Below, piece after piece: positions 28,981 to 37,692 of a DNA stretch of 64,000 nucleotides; positions within the stretch are counted from its first letter, which is position 1; each line of letters starts with the position of its first letter. Both the position numbers and the translations under genes were made by a program. The stretch comes from Microbacterium yannicii (GTDB taxonomy: Bacteria > Actinomycetota > Actinomycetes > Actinomycetales > Microbacteriaceae): NCBI RefSeq assembly GCF_024055635.1, contig NZ_JAMXMB010000011.1:62001-126000 (forward strand), written 5' to 3'. Below the pieces are notes generated by a model that saw nothing but the letters and a program-made list of their open reading frames with translations, did no database searches and was not told the origin of the DNA.

Positions 28981-29841
28981 ATGGACTACGGGCTTCACAT
29001 CGCAGATTTCACGTGGCGCAGCGGCGCCGCCCAGCTGGGGCCCGCGCTCGCGCAGCACGTACGCAACGCCGAGGCCGCCGGCATCCGTCGCATCACCGTG
29101 ATGGACCACTTTTGGCAGCTGCCGGGTCTCGGTCCGGTCGAGCACGAGATGCTCGAGGCGTACGCGACGCTCGGGTTCATCGCGGCCCACACCGAGAAGG
29201 CGATGCTGCACGCCCTGGTGTCAGGAGTGATCTATCGCCACCCGTCGCTGCTGGCGAAGCAGGTGACCACCCTCAACGTGCTGTCGGGCGGTCGCGTCGG
29301 CCTCGGGATCGGAGCCGCCTGGAACGAGCAGGAGTGCCGCGGGCTCGGCTTCCCGTTCCCGCCGGTCGCCCGGCGCTTCCGCGAGCTGGAGGAGACGCTG
29401 CAGATCTGCCTGCAGATGTGGTCGGACTCGGAGGAACCGTTCGAGGGAGCGATCTGGCAGCTGGAGCGCACGCTGGACTCGCCGCAGAGCATCAGCCGTC
29501 CGCATCCGTATCTGCTGATCGGCGGGGGTGGCGAGAAGAAGACGCTCCGCCTGGTGGCGCAGTACGCGGATGCCTGCAACCTCGGTGTGAGCGGCGGCAA
29601 CCTGCCCACGCACAAGCTCGACGTGCTGCGCGGCCACTGCGACGACGTGGGCCGCGACTACGACGACATCGAGAAGACCGCGATGATCGCGATCACCCCC
29701 GAGTCGACCTCGACCGATGTGGCGGCGCTCGCCGAGTCGCTCGCGGGCGTCGGCTTCACCGCGACGTATGTCTACGCGGTCGGGATCGACGAGCCGGAGC
29801 GGGTCGTCGACGTGATCCGCGGTGCTATCGAGCGCGGCTGA
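28981..29841 (+). CDS. LLM-class flavin/F420-dependent oxidoreductase
   Basis: The protein has 286 residues from the ATG at 28,981, chosen for spacing from GGACGGAG; ATG 28,975 and GTG 28,945 are in frame. Luciferase-like features are LHIADFTWR, ITVMDHFW, GVIYRHPSLLAKQVTTL, LSGGRVGLGIGAAWN, RFRELEETLQICLQMW and a LLIGGGGEKKTLRLVAQYAD block. The family uses F420 or FMN, and this subtype is common and poorly characterised in actinobacteria. It lies directly before tRNA-Ser. Confidence 0.9.
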   Translation: MDYGLHIADFTWRSGAAQLGPALAQHVRNAEAAGIRRITVMDHFWQLPGLGPVEHEMLEAYATLGFIAAHTEKAMLHALVSGVIYRHPSLLAKQVTTLNVLSGGRVGLGIGAAWNEQECRGLGFPFPPVARRFRELEETLQICLQMWSDSEEPFEGAIWQLERTLDSPQSISRPHPYLLIGGGGEKKTLRLVAQYADACNLGVSGGNLPTHKLDVLRGHCDDVGRDYDDIEKTAMIAITPESTSTDVAALAESLAGVGFTATYVYAVGIDEPERVVDVIRGAIERG

Positions 29842-29883
29842 ACGCGGAGTCGGCGCCGATTCGCGGCATCCGTCGACGTGTCG

Positions 29884-29889
29884 TAAGAT
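29884..29889 (+). promoter_or_regulatory. Likely -10 box of the tRNA-Ser gene
   Basis: TAAGAT lies 7 bp before the tRNA 5' end, a normal spacing for a start of transcription just before the mature tRNA. The -35 is weak. Confidence 0.4.
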
Positions 29890-29896
29890 TGTCGGC

Positions 29897-29987
29897 GGTG
29901 ACGTGTCCGAGCGGCCGAAGGTGCAACTCTCGAAAAGTTGTGTAGGGTAACCCCCTACCGTGGGTTCAAATCCCACCGTCACCGCCA
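29897..29987 (+). tRNA. tRNA-Ser (anticodon CGA), with encoded CCA
   Basis: The acceptor GGTGACG pairs with CGTCACC, followed by discriminator G and CCA. The anticodon loop CTCGAAA gives anticodon CGA. The long variable arm (TGTAGGGTAACCCCCTA region) marks a class II tRNA, and the T-arm is GTGGGTTCAAATCCCAC. Its 3' end is duplicated at 54,070-54,091, so the gene is the integration site of the downstream island. Confidence 0.95.
29961..29982 (+). other. attL: tRNA-Ser 3' end repeat
   Basis: The 22 bases from the T-arm to the acceptor stem (starting TGGGTTCAAATCCCACC) recur identically at 54,070-54,091 in the same orientation. After one mismatch both copies continue GCCA. Confidence 0.85.
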
Positions 29988-29988
29988 G

Positions 29989-30015
29989 AAAAACCCCTGA
30001 TAATCAGGGGTTTTT
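29989..30015 (+). terminator. Rho-independent terminator of tRNA-Ser
   Basis: AAAAACCCCTGA pairs with TCAGGGGTTTTT around TAA, directly after the CCA. The T5 run follows the stem. It lies on the island side of attL. Confidence 0.9.
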
Positions 30016-30017
30016 CC

Positions 30018-30385
30018 ATTACCGCAACCACAGAATGCCCACACCGCGCCCACATTCGGCCCCGATTCCACCGCCTGAGAGGCGAGCGCCCGCGGCGAGG
30101 TGCTGGACTTCATCGAACGGATCTTCCGCCTCAGTCCGCGGAATTCCGCGAGTCTGAGGTCATGCCGCTGATGGAATGCGCGCACGGGCGGCTGTAACCC
30201 GCCGTCCCTACCGTGGGCATGTTGCCCACCGGAGACCGAGCTTTCAAATTTGTCCGTCTCCGCGCTTTGGGTCACACTCAGGGACCGTTCGCGCGGTCAG
30301 GTCAAGCTGATGACCGTCCTGCCAATCTCCCGTCTATCCTCTCCGCCGAGCGGCGAGTCGGTCGGTCAGTCACACTGCGTCAGCG
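30018..30385. other. Gene-free left end of the island
   Basis: No convincing gene lies here. The stretch holds the two GCCCACA repeats near the tRNA; otherwise I see no domain-bearing frame. Short minus-strand frames read as Ser/Arg-rich chance translation. Confidence 0.55.
30037..30054 (+). repeat. Paired GCCCACA repeats near attL (possible integrase arm sites)
   Basis: GCCCACA occurs at 30,037-30,043 and 30,048-30,054, an 11-bp period, about 50 bp inside attL. The same pair with the same period is found near attR. Confidence 0.6.
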
Positions 30386-32005
30386 TCATGTGCCGTCGAA
30401 CAGGGCGAGCATGGCGCGCTTGTCGACCTTGCCGGTGGCATTCACCGGGATCGCCTCGACGACGACCACCAGCTCGGGTGTCTTCTGTTTCGCGACGCCG
30501 CGGCTGGTCATGAAGTCCGCGAGCGCCGCGGGGGTAACGTCCTCGTCGCCCACCATGACGGCGCCGATGCGTTCACCGAGCCGCCCACCGGGAACCGCGA
30601 TGACCGCGATCGCCTCGATACGAGGATGGGCGCGCAAGTGCTCCTCGATCTCGCGCACGCTGAACTTCTCGCCGCCGCGATTGATGATGTCCTTGGTCCG
30701 GCCGCTGATGCGCACGTACCCGTCGGCTCCAAGGAACCCGACATCACCCGTCGTGAACCAGCCATCCTCGCTGATCGCCCCCATAGCAGTGTCCGCCCCC
30801 ACATAGCCCAACATCATCTCCGGTCCGCGGAGGAGCAGGTTCCCCTCGTCGCCGGGTTGGAGATCGCGGCCGTCGTCGTCGACGACGCGCAGCTCCACAC
30901 CCGGGGCGAGCCGGCCGTCCGTCTCGGCCCGTGCCCACAGCGGGTCGAGTTCGCTTGAGAGCGTCGAGGTGGGCAGCTCGGTCATCCCCCATGCCCGATA
31001 CGCCGCGATACCCAGACCGTCCGCATCCCGGATCAGCTCGGATGGCACGGCCGCGCCGCCGCAGCAATACTGGCGAAGACTCGACGTTGTGCGGCCGGCT
31101 GCTGCGTACGCCGCGAGCAGTTCACGAAGGAACGGCGTCGCGCCGGCCATATAGGTGCCGCCGTGACGTTCGATGAGTTCGACGGCCTCGGCGGCGTCCC
31201 ATCGGTCCATCAGGATCGATGCGCCGCCTACGCGCGTCGGGATGAGGAATCCCTGCAGCAGGCCGGTGATGTGGGTCATGGGGGAGGCCATGAACATGCG
31301 GTCGTGGTAGGTGATGCCCCACTCCGTGACGCAGGAACGCAATTCGTGCATGAGTCCGGCGGTGGAGTGCACCGCTCCTTTCGGCGCCGCCTCGGTCCCC
31401 GAGGTGTAGAGGATGAGCGAGGGGGCGTCTGCCGGGGCAGGCTCGACGGTCGGCGGCAGCGCTCCCGATCCTTCACCCTCAGCGTCGAGCCAGCCCGCGT
31501 GGGCCCCTTCTGCGAGGAGACGCACGCGAGGCTCGTGCCCGACCGTGGCGAGCACCGCGTCGAACTCCTCCGGAAGGCGTCGCCCTCGTACCAGCGCGTT
31601 CGTGATCACGGCGACAGGACGGGACTGCTCGACCACCGCGGCCAGCTCGCGGGCGCCGTAGATCGGGACGATCGGGCTGCTGACCGCGCCGATGCGCCAG
31701 ATCGCCGAGGCCACCCATACCGCTTCGGCGTCCGTCGGCAGCATCCAGCAGACCGTGTCTCCGCTGCGCACGCCGTGGGCGACCAGGGTGCGCGCGACCG
31801 CCAACGCGCGCTGCTGCAGCTCCCCGTAGGTGAACTGTCGCGTCCGGGTGAGCACCGCGATCCGGTCGGGCATGGTCCGGGCGCGGTCTTCGAGCATCCA
31901 GCCGAGCCGCTCGTCGGTGTGGAATCCGTGCGAGCGCCAGGTCTCTTCGATCGCTCGTCGCGATGTGGTGGAGAGCTGCCTGGCTTCGGGGGTTTCGGTC
32001 GTCAT
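30386..32005 (-). CDS. AMP-forming acyl-CoA ligase (FadD-like)
   Basis: The 539-residue protein has the adenylate-forming order: LILYTSGTEAAPKGAVHS (P-loop-like A3), YRAWGMTELPT (A5), DGWFTTGDVGFLGADGYVRI (A7), GRTKDIINRGGEKFSVREIE (A8) and the catalytic Lys in VNATGKVDKRAM (A10). Relatives activate fatty, cyclic or aromatic carboxylic acids to CoA thioesters. It is divergent from the ABC importer operon across a promoter with the TAATCTTTATATAGTTTA motif, so uptake and activation of the same acid are probably coregulated. The acid is unknown. Confidence 0.92.
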   Translation of the reverse strand: MTTETPEARQLSTTSRRAIEETWRSHGFHTDERLGWMLEDRARTMPDRIAVLTRTRQFTYGELQQRALAVARTLVAHGVRSGDTVCWMLPTDAEAVWVASAIWRIGAVSSPIVPIYGARELAAVVEQSRPVAVITNALVRGRRLPEEFDAVLATVGHEPRVRLLAEGAHAGWLDAEGEGSGALPPTVEPAPADAPSLILYTSGTEAAPKGAVHSTAGLMHELRSCVTEWGITYHDRMFMASPMTHITGLLQGFLIPTRVGGASILMDRWDAAEAVELIERHGGTYMAGATPFLRELLAAYAAAGRTTSSLRQYCCGGAAVPSELIRDADGLGIAAYRAWGMTELPTSTLSSELDPLWARAETDGRLAPGVELRVVDDDGRDLQPGDEGNLLLRGPEMMLGYVGADTAMGAISEDGWFTTGDVGFLGADGYVRISGRTKDIINRGGEKFSVREIEEHLRAHPRIEAIAVIAVPGGRLGERIGAVMVGDEDVTPAALADFMTSRGVAKQKTPELVVVVEAIPVNATGKVDKRAMLALFDGT

Positions 32006-32048
32006 CGTCCGTCCTCAACGGTGAAAGGGGGTGAGGTTGCAAATCCTC

Positions 32049-32066
32049 TAATCTTTATATAGTTTA
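32049..32066. promoter_or_regulatory. Operator-like motif A (fadD / livH divergent promoter)
   Basis: TAATCTTTATATAGTTTA stands in the AT-rich gap between the divergent ligase and importer genes. It belongs to a motif set with copies at 40,316, 44,071, 44,124 and a variant at 46,309. Confidence 0.6.
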
Positions 32067-32111
32067 AAACCGCTTCCCGTCATCGTCGACTTCGAGGTGG
32101 AACCCGAATAC

Positions 32112-32990
32112 ATGGACCAGTTCATCCAGTCGATTCTGCTGCCCGGGCTTTCTCAGGGGGCGATATACGGCCTGATCGCCGTCGCATTCGCGGTGCTCCA
32201 TCTGACGACAGGTGTCATCAACTTCGGCCATGGCCAGCTCGTCGTGCTCGCTCCCATCGTCATCCTGCTGAGCGCGGCAGCGGGCGTGCCGGTGTGGCTC
32301 GCTTTCCTCCTCGGGTTCGCAGCCCTGCTCATCGCGGCGCTCGTCACGGAAGTCGTCGCGATCCGGCCGTTCGTCCAGTCGGGCTCCGCGGTCTCGTGGA
32401 TCCTCTCCACTTTCGGCGTCAGCATCGTGCTGACCGAGATCCTCGCCATTCCGGCGGGCGGAGAGGCGACGTACTTCCCATTCGGCATCCCGTCCACGCC
32501 CTTCACCTTCCTCGGCTTCCGCGTCTCCTGGGCGGAACTGGCGACCCTGCCCGTGCTGCTGCTCGTCGCGGCGGCCCTGCTTATCTTCTATCGCCGGACC
32601 CGCGTGGGCCGCGAGCTCCGCGCCGTCGGGCAAGATGTGCGCGGTGCGGAGGCGTTGGGTATCTCGAGGGCACGTGCGTCGCAGATCACCGTGCTCATCT
32701 CGGCCGTCATCGCGGCGATCACCGGATACCTCGTGGCGTCCTCGCAGATCCTCATGCCCAACCTCGGTATCTTCTTCCTGTTCTACGGCTTCGTGGCCGT
32801 CTCTATGGGCGGGATGAACAGCGTCCCGGGTGCTGTCATCGGCGGCGTGGTGGTCGGGCTGGTGAGCCAGGGCGCCGCCGTCTACATGGGGCCGCTCTAC
32901 GGCAACCTCGCAGTCTTCGTGCTGCTCGTCCTCGTCTATGTCGTCAGGCCGCACGGGATCTTCGGCTCGCGGCCGGTCCGGGAGGTCTGA
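32112..32990 (+). CDS. livH: Branched-chain-type ABC importer permease (LivH-like)
   Basis: The protein has 292 residues from the ATG at 32,112 (GAGGTGG about 11 bp upstream; GTG 32,097 is an alternative). It has about eight spans, with GAIYGLIAVAFAVLHLTTGVIN-type sequence near the start, FGHGQLVVLAP, and the cytoplasmic coupling segment RTRVGRELRAVGQDVRGAEALG. It is the LivH half of an importer of the branched-chain amino acid/amide/carboxylate class. With the acyl-CoA ligase opposite, a carboxylic acid is the likely cargo. The stop is one base from the next ATG. Confidence 0.92.
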   Translation: MDQFIQSILLPGLSQGAIYGLIAVAFAVLHLTTGVINFGHGQLVVLAPIVILLSAAAGVPVWLAFLLGFAALLIAALVTEVVAIRPFVQSGSAVSWILSTFGVSIVLTEILAIPAGGEATYFPFGIPSTPFTFLGFRVSWAELATLPVLLLVAAALLIFYRRTRVGRELRAVGQDVRGAEALGISRARASQITVLISAVIAAITGYLVASSQILMPNLGIFFLFYGFVAVSMGGMNSVPGAVIGGVVVGLVSQGAAVYMGPLYGNLAVFVLLVLVYVVRPHGIFGSRPVREV

Positions 32991-32991
32991 A

Positions 32992-34905
32992 ATGGCGCGT
33001 CTCCAAGAGAACCTCCGCACCGGCAGTTACGCAGTGCAGGATGCCGTCAACCGCGGCCTCGATCGCGTGCTCGATCGACTGCCGGCGCCGCTTCGCCGGG
33101 TCGCGGTGATGCCATCGGTCCAGGGGCTCGTGATGGTCATCGTGGCACTCGCGATCCTGCTCATCACCGGTCCGATGTCGTACCCCGCGTACGTGGTGCT
33201 GCTCATCTGCGTCTACCTCGTGTCGGTGTACGGCGTGAACGTGACGATCGGCTTCTCGGGCGTGCTCTCGCTCGGGCAGGGCGCGGCATTCGCGGTGGGC
33301 GCGTACGTCGCCGGCATCCTTGCGGGCACCTACATGTGGCCGATCTGGCTCACCCTGCCCCTCGCACTGCTGAGCGGCGTTGCCGTCGGTGCGCTGGTCG
33401 GCCTGCCTGCCGGCCGCCTCGCGGCGCTCGGCCTCGCGATGCTCTCGCTCGGAACGGTGCTGGTCGTCTCCGACATGCTCGTCGCGCTGGACGACCTTAC
33501 GCGCGGCCATGGGGGCATCTCCGGGATCACTCCGTTCCTTTCGTTCGACCCCAGCAGCTACGTGCTGTGGGAGTGGTTCGTGCCGCTCGTCATCATCGGC
33601 ATCGCGTTCCTCGCGTTCTGGTTCCACGCCCGCTATCGCACGAGCCGCATCGGTCGCGCGACCGCGGCCGTCCGCGATGAGCCCATCGGCGCATCCGCTC
33701 TCGGCATCGGCGGCTACGTCACGAAGGTGGCCGCGTTCGCCGTGGGCTCGGGTCTGGGCGGATTGGCGGGCGCGCTGTTCGCCTACCTGTCGGTGTACAT
33801 CTCACCCGACGCGTTCCTGCCGTCGCTGTCGATCCTCTTCCTCGTGATGGCGGTGCTGGGCGGTCTGGGATCTCAGCTCGGTCCGCTGGTCGGTGTCATC
33901 ATCCTGGTGATCGTGCCGCTGATGCTGGCGCCTTACCCGCACGTGAACATCATCGTCTACGGCGTACTGCTCGTCCTCCTCATGCGCCTGCGTCCGCGCG
34001 GGCTCTTCAGCCGCACCGCTGCGGCGGCCGACCCGGTCAGAACATCGCTCCGGCTCGACGGCACCACCGATGGCCCCAAGGCTGCGGCATCCCTCGCCGA
34101 ACCCGTGCCCGCGGCATCCGTCACAGCCGAACCCGAACCCGAGCCTGCGGCCGCGGCCGCTCCGAAGAACGCGGTGTTGAGTGTCGACGAGGTCAGGCGG
34201 AGCTTCGGAGGTGTGAAGGCTGTCGACGGTGTGACGCTCAAGTTGCGTGAGGGCGAGATCCTCGGCCTGATCGGACCGAACGGCTCGGGCAAGACCACGA
34301 TGCTCAACCTCATCGGCGGCTACTACCGCCCGTCCGCGGGCAGTGTCGCCCTCGATGGCGTCGACATCAGCCGCTCGCGCCCGCAGGAGAACGCGCGCCG
34401 CGGCATCGCCCGGACATTCCAGACACCGAAGACCTTTGCCGGGATGAGCATCGACGAGCACATCGAGATCGCGGTGCAGCGACAGCTGGACGCCTCTCCG
34501 GAGCGGGTTGCGGCATGCCGCACCGCCGCGCTCGCCCTCCTGGAGGCGGGCGGCCTGAAACCGGACGACCTGAAGATGGGACGCCGCGAGAGCCGGTTCC
34601 TCGGCCACGGACAGCTGAGGTTCCTCGAGGCTGCAATGGCGGTGGCGCGATGCCCCAAGGTACTGCTGCTCGACGAGCCGGCAGCCGGGCTGTCCGCCTC
34701 CGAGATCGACGCGCTGGAGACCATCGTGAAGGAGGTCGCGCGCGCTGGCGTCGCAGTGATCATCGTCGAGCACCACCTGGAGATGGTCAGCCGCCTGGTC
34801 GACCGCATCGTCGTGCTCGACCTCGGCCGAGTGCTGTGGGAAGGCCACCCCGACGATCTGCACGACGCCGAAGCGGTCCGCGCCGCATACATGGGGACGG
34901 TGTGA
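32992..34905 (+). CDS. Fused permease-ATPase of the ABC importer (LivM-LivG fusion)
   Basis: The 637-residue protein joins a LivM-type permease (about 1-340, eight or more spans, NVTIGFSGVLSLGQGAAFAV) to a LivG-type ATPase (about 395-637) through an Ala/Pro/Glu-rich linker. The ATPase has GPNGSGKTT (about 427), an AGGY-region Q-loop with RTFQTPKTF, the signature LGHGQLRFLEAAMAVA (about 535), Walker B VLLLDEPAAGL and the H-loop VEHHLEMV. The signature differs from the usual L(S/A)YGQQR. The LivM-LivG fusion is known in actinobacteria but not the norm. The gene overlaps livF by one base (TGATG). Confidence 0.93.
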   Translation: MARLQENLRTGSYAVQDAVNRGLDRVLDRLPAPLRRVAVMPSVQGLVMVIVALAILLITGPMSYPAYVVLLICVYLVSVYGVNVTIGFSGVLSLGQGAAFAVGAYVAGILAGTYMWPIWLTLPLALLSGVAVGALVGLPAGRLAALGLAMLSLGTVLVVSDMLVALDDLTRGHGGISGITPFLSFDPSSYVLWEWFVPLVIIGIAFLAFWFHARYRTSRIGRATAAVRDEPIGASALGIGGYVTKVAAFAVGSGLGGLAGALFAYLSVYISPDAFLPSLSILFLVMAVLGGLGSQLGPLVGVIILVIVPLMLAPYPHVNIIVYGVLLVLLMRLRPRGLFSRTAAAADPVRTSLRLDGTTDGPKAAASLAEPVPAASVTAEPEPEPAAAAAPKNAVLSVDEVRRSFGGVKAVDGVTLKLREGEILGLIGPNGSGKTTMLNLIGGYYRPSAGSVALDGVDISRSRPQENARRGIARTFQTPKTFAGMSIDEHIEIAVQRQLDASPERVAACRTAALALLEAGGLKPDDLKMGRRESRFLGHGQLRFLEAAMAVARCPKVLLLDEPAAGLSASEIDALETIVKEVARAGVAVIIVEHHLEMVSRLVDRIVVLDLGRVLWEGHPDDLHDAEAVRAAYMGTV

Positions 34906-35597
34906 TGGAAAGCGAACTGGTCGTCCAGAACCTAACGGTCCGATACGGCGCCGTCGTTGCCGCAGAGGGCGTGAGCTTCACCGTGAAACCCGGCGAGTGC
35001 GTCGTGCTGCTCGGCGCGAACGGAGCCGGGAAGACCTCGACGCTGCACGGCATCGGAGGGCTCACCCCGTCGGTCGGCACCGTTCGCCTCGGTGATGTGG
35101 AGCTCGGCCACCTGTCCGCGAGCAGGCGGGCACGGGCGGGACTGGGCCACGTCCTCGAAGGCCGCCATGTGTTCCCCGACATGACAGTGGCCGAGAACCT
35201 CGACGTCGCGCGACCACGATCCGGAGCGAAGCCGCCCGTCCGGCCGCTCGAGCTGTTGCCGGAACTCAAGGAGCACCTCAACCGCGCCGCCGGAAGACTC
35301 AGTGGCGGTCAGCAGCAGATGCTGGCCATCGCGCGGGCCGTCGCCGGTGCGCCCCAGGCGATCATGCTCGACGAGCCCACCAACGGGCTCGCACCGAAGC
35401 TCGTCGCACGAACGACCGAGATCATCGCGACCCTGCGCGACCTCGGCTACGCCGTCCTCGTGGTGGAACAACGCCTCGAGGTCGCGCAGAACCTCGCGGC
35501 CGACGTGCTGGTCCTGCGGCACGGTCACATCGTCCACGAGGTGAACGGCACGGATCCGGAGCTGCCGGATCTACTGCACGCCGCCTACCTGTCCTAG
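34905..35597 (+). CDS. livF: ABC importer ATPase (LivF-like)
   Basis: The 230-residue ATPase has LLGANGAGKTSTLH (Walker A, about 38), the Q-loop in GHVLEGRHVFPDMTV (typical of LivF), the signature RLSGGQQQMLAIARAV, Walker B AIMLDEPTNGLAPKL and VVEQRLEVA. It is translationally coupled to the permease-ATPase fusion. It forms the second nucleotide-binding subunit of the importer. Confidence 0.95.
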   Translation: MESELVVQNLTVRYGAVVAAEGVSFTVKPGECVVLLGANGAGKTSTLHGIGGLTPSVGTVRLGDVELGHLSASRRARAGLGHVLEGRHVFPDMTVAENLDVARPRSGAKPPVRPLELLPELKEHLNRAAGRLSGGQQQMLAIARAVAGAPQAIMLDEPTNGLAPKLVARTTEIIATLRDLGYAVLVVEQRLEVAQNLAADVLVLRHGHIVHEVNGTDPELPDLLHAAYLS

Positions 35598-35624
35598 ACG
35601 GCACCCGACAACCGAAGGAGAAAC

Positions 35625-36851
35625 ATGTTCCGCACCAAGAGAGGGCTGCTGGGAGCAGTCTTCGCGGGAGCACTGGCGCTCTCGCTCGCCGCGTGCTCGA
35701 GCGGCGCCGGAGGCGGCGCCGCGGCGCCGAGTGAGAGCACCGCCGAGCTCCCCGACAAGCTCACGATCGGGTTCGTCGGCTCGCTGACCGGTCCGCTTGC
35801 AGCATCCGGCATCAACTCCCTCGCGGGATTGAAGGCTGGCGCCGAGTACGCCGAGACGCTGCACCCGGGCATGACCATCGAGGTCGTCGAGCGCGACACG
35901 GCAGGCGAAGCCACGGCCGCCGTCGCACAGACGCGCGAACTCGCCCAGGCCGGTGCGACCGCGATCTTCTTCACGACCGAGGCATTCCCGGCCGTGCAGG
36001 ACGTCCTCAACCAGGTAAAGATCCCCGGCGGCACCTCCGGCGGCATCGCCGCGGTGCTTCCCGAAGTGGGCGATTCGAATCGCTACAAGTACGCGTTCTC
36101 GACGGGCGCCGGCAACGCCGGCGAAACGGCGATCACTCCGCTGCTGGACTACGCATCGCAGTTCGGCGACAAGATCGGACTGGTCGAGGACGCGTCGGCG
36201 TTCGCCGTCGCGCAGGCGGACCTCACGGAGGAGATCGTCGCCGAGGACTACCCGGACGTCGAACTCTTCCGCGTGAGCTTCCCGGCGTCCGCGAGCGATG
36301 CGACGGCGCAGCTCAGCACACTGCAGCAGGAGGACGTCGATGCGGTCGTCATGTGGCCGTATGGCACGCCCGCGGTCACGGTGATGAGCTCGTTCGACAA
36401 GCTGGGCTGGTACCCGCCGACCGCCGGCACGCTGGGCCTCGGAACTCCGGCGATCGTGGAGGCCACGCCCGCCGAGCTGGCGGAGAATCTCGCAGCCGGA
36501 CCGATGGCGAAGACCTTCCTCGACCCGGATCTCGACACCACGGGTGTCGTGTCCGAGTTCGTCACCCGCTACATGGAAGCACTCGACAAGACGGAGTTCA
36601 CCCCGCTCGACACGGTCGGCGCGAACAGCTTCGACTGGTCGGTGCTCATCGCTCAGGCCGTGGCCGACACCGGTAAGACCGACGGCGATTCGATCAAGTC
36701 CTTCCTGACCTCGGGTGAGGAGTTCACCGGCGCCAACGGCGTGTACGTCTTCGGACCCGACAAGCGCATCGGCATCGACGCGAGCGAGCTGCAGCTCTAC
36801 CGGTCGACCGAGCCGTGCTCGCCCGAGGGCATCTGCGTCCCCGTCGAGTAG
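35625..36851 (+). CDS. Substrate-binding lipoprotein of the ABC importer (LivK-like)
   Basis: The 408-residue protein has a lipoprotein signal (LSLAAC, Cys24) and a periplasmic-binding fold of the Leu/Ile/Val receptor family, starting LTIGFVGSLTGPLAASGINS, with NSLAGLKAGAEYAE following. GAAG-type linker residues follow the lipid anchor. AAGGAG precedes the ATG. It is the last gene of the importer operon, before a strong bidirectional terminator. It delivers the imported acid or amide to LivH and the LivM fusion. The ligand is unknown. Confidence 0.93.
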   Translation: MFRTKRGLLGAVFAGALALSLAACSSGAGGGAAAPSESTAELPDKLTIGFVGSLTGPLAASGINSLAGLKAGAEYAETLHPGMTIEVVERDTAGEATAAVAQTRELAQAGATAIFFTTEAFPAVQDVLNQVKIPGGTSGGIAAVLPEVGDSNRYKYAFSTGAGNAGETAITPLLDYASQFGDKIGLVEDASAFAVAQADLTEEIVAEDYPDVELFRVSFPASASDATAQLSTLQQEDVDAVVMWPYGTPAVTVMSSFDKLGWYPPTAGTLGLGTPAIVEATPAELAENLAAGPMAKTFLDPDLDTTGVVSEFVTRYMEALDKTEFTPLDTVGANSFDWSVLIAQAVADTGKTDGDSIKSFLTSGEEFTGANGVYVFGPDKRIGIDASELQLYRSTEPCSPEGICVPVE

Positions 36852-36866
36852 ACGACCCCGCATGAA

Positions 36867-36898
36867 GAAGAGGTCCCGCCTTCGGGCGGGACCTCTTC
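36867..36898. terminator. Bidirectional terminator between convergent operons
   Basis: GAAGAGGTCCCGCC pairs perfectly with GGCGGGACCTCTTC around TTCG, between the binding-protein stop and the convergent SDR gene. Confidence 0.85.
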
Positions 36899-36906
36899 AC
36901 GAGGCA

Positions 36907-37692
36907 TCAGCGCTCCGGCAGGGGATGCCGGTAGGGCGGGCCGGCGAGAAGACCACCGTCGACGGGATACGACGCCCCCGTGCAGAACGCGGCTTCGTCG
37001 CTCGAGAGAAACCCGACGACCGCCGCGACCTCTGCCGGGTCGGCCACACGGTACAGCTGGGGAAGCCCCACGCCCGCCGAGCCGGATTCGGCACGCTTCG
37101 TCGGCGTGGCCGAGGCCCACACGGCGGTGTCCGTCGGACCCGGGTGAACGGCGTTGACACGGATGCCGAACGGGCCGCCTTCGATCGCCGCGGCCTTCAT
37201 GAGACCCACCACCGCGTGCTTACTCGTGATGTACGCACCCATCCCGCCGCTGCCGCGCAGGCCGCCGGTCGAGGACGTGATCGTGATGACGCCGCCCGTG
37301 GCCTGCTCGCGCATCGCCCGCATCGCCCGGGTGGTGCCGAGCCACACTCCTCGGACGTTGACCCTCATGACCACGTCGAACGCGGTGAGCGGGTAGTCGT
37401 CCATCGGCGCGGCGGGGCCGAGGATGCCGGCGTTGAGGAAGGCGATGTCGACACGGCCATGACGAGCCATACACTCCGACACGTAGTCGTGCCCCGGCTC
37501 CGCGTCGGCGACGTCGGCCGGGAAGGGTTCGAAGGCCGGTCCGAGTTCGGCGCGCACGGAATCGAGTGCGACGTCATCCGTGTCCACGCCGACGACGGTG
37601 GCGCCCTCGGCGACGAACATCCGGGCCGCTGCCCTTCCGATGCCGTTGCCGGCGCCCGTGATGACCGCGACCCTGCGGTCGAACCGGCTCAC
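36907..37692 (-). CDS. SDR oxidoreductase 1 of the island
   Basis: The 261-residue classical SDR has AVITGAGNGIGRAAARMFVA, VVGVDTDD (NAD-type Asp), NAGILGPAAP, TITSSTGG and a YITSKHAVVGLMKAAA active site, with a PVDGG tail. The start is GTG at 37,692 and overlaps the upstream SDR stop by 4 bp. It is the last gene of a five-gene minus-strand operon (NMO, enoyl-CoA hydratase, two SDRs in tandem). It probably oxidises a hydroxyacyl-CoA or a related alcohol; the substrate is inferred. Confidence 0.9.
   Translation of the reverse strand: MSRFDRRVAVITGAGNGIGRAAARMFVAEGATVVGVDTDDVALDSVRAELGPAFEPFPADVADAEPGHDYVSECMARHGRVDIAFLNAGILGPAAPMDDYPLTAFDVVMRVNVRGVWLGTTRAMRAMREQATGGVITITSSTGGLRGSGGMGAYITSKHAVVGLMKAAAIEGGPFGIRVNAVHPGPTDTAVWASATPTKRAESGSAGVGLPQLYRVADPAEVAAVVGFLSSDEAAFCTGASYPVDGGLLAGPPYRHPLPER

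Noticed and set aside
30250..30806. Plus-strand frames opposite the acyl-CoA ligase 3' end.
   Set aside because: They lie antisense to the conserved A8-A10 region of the ligase and show no independent motif.
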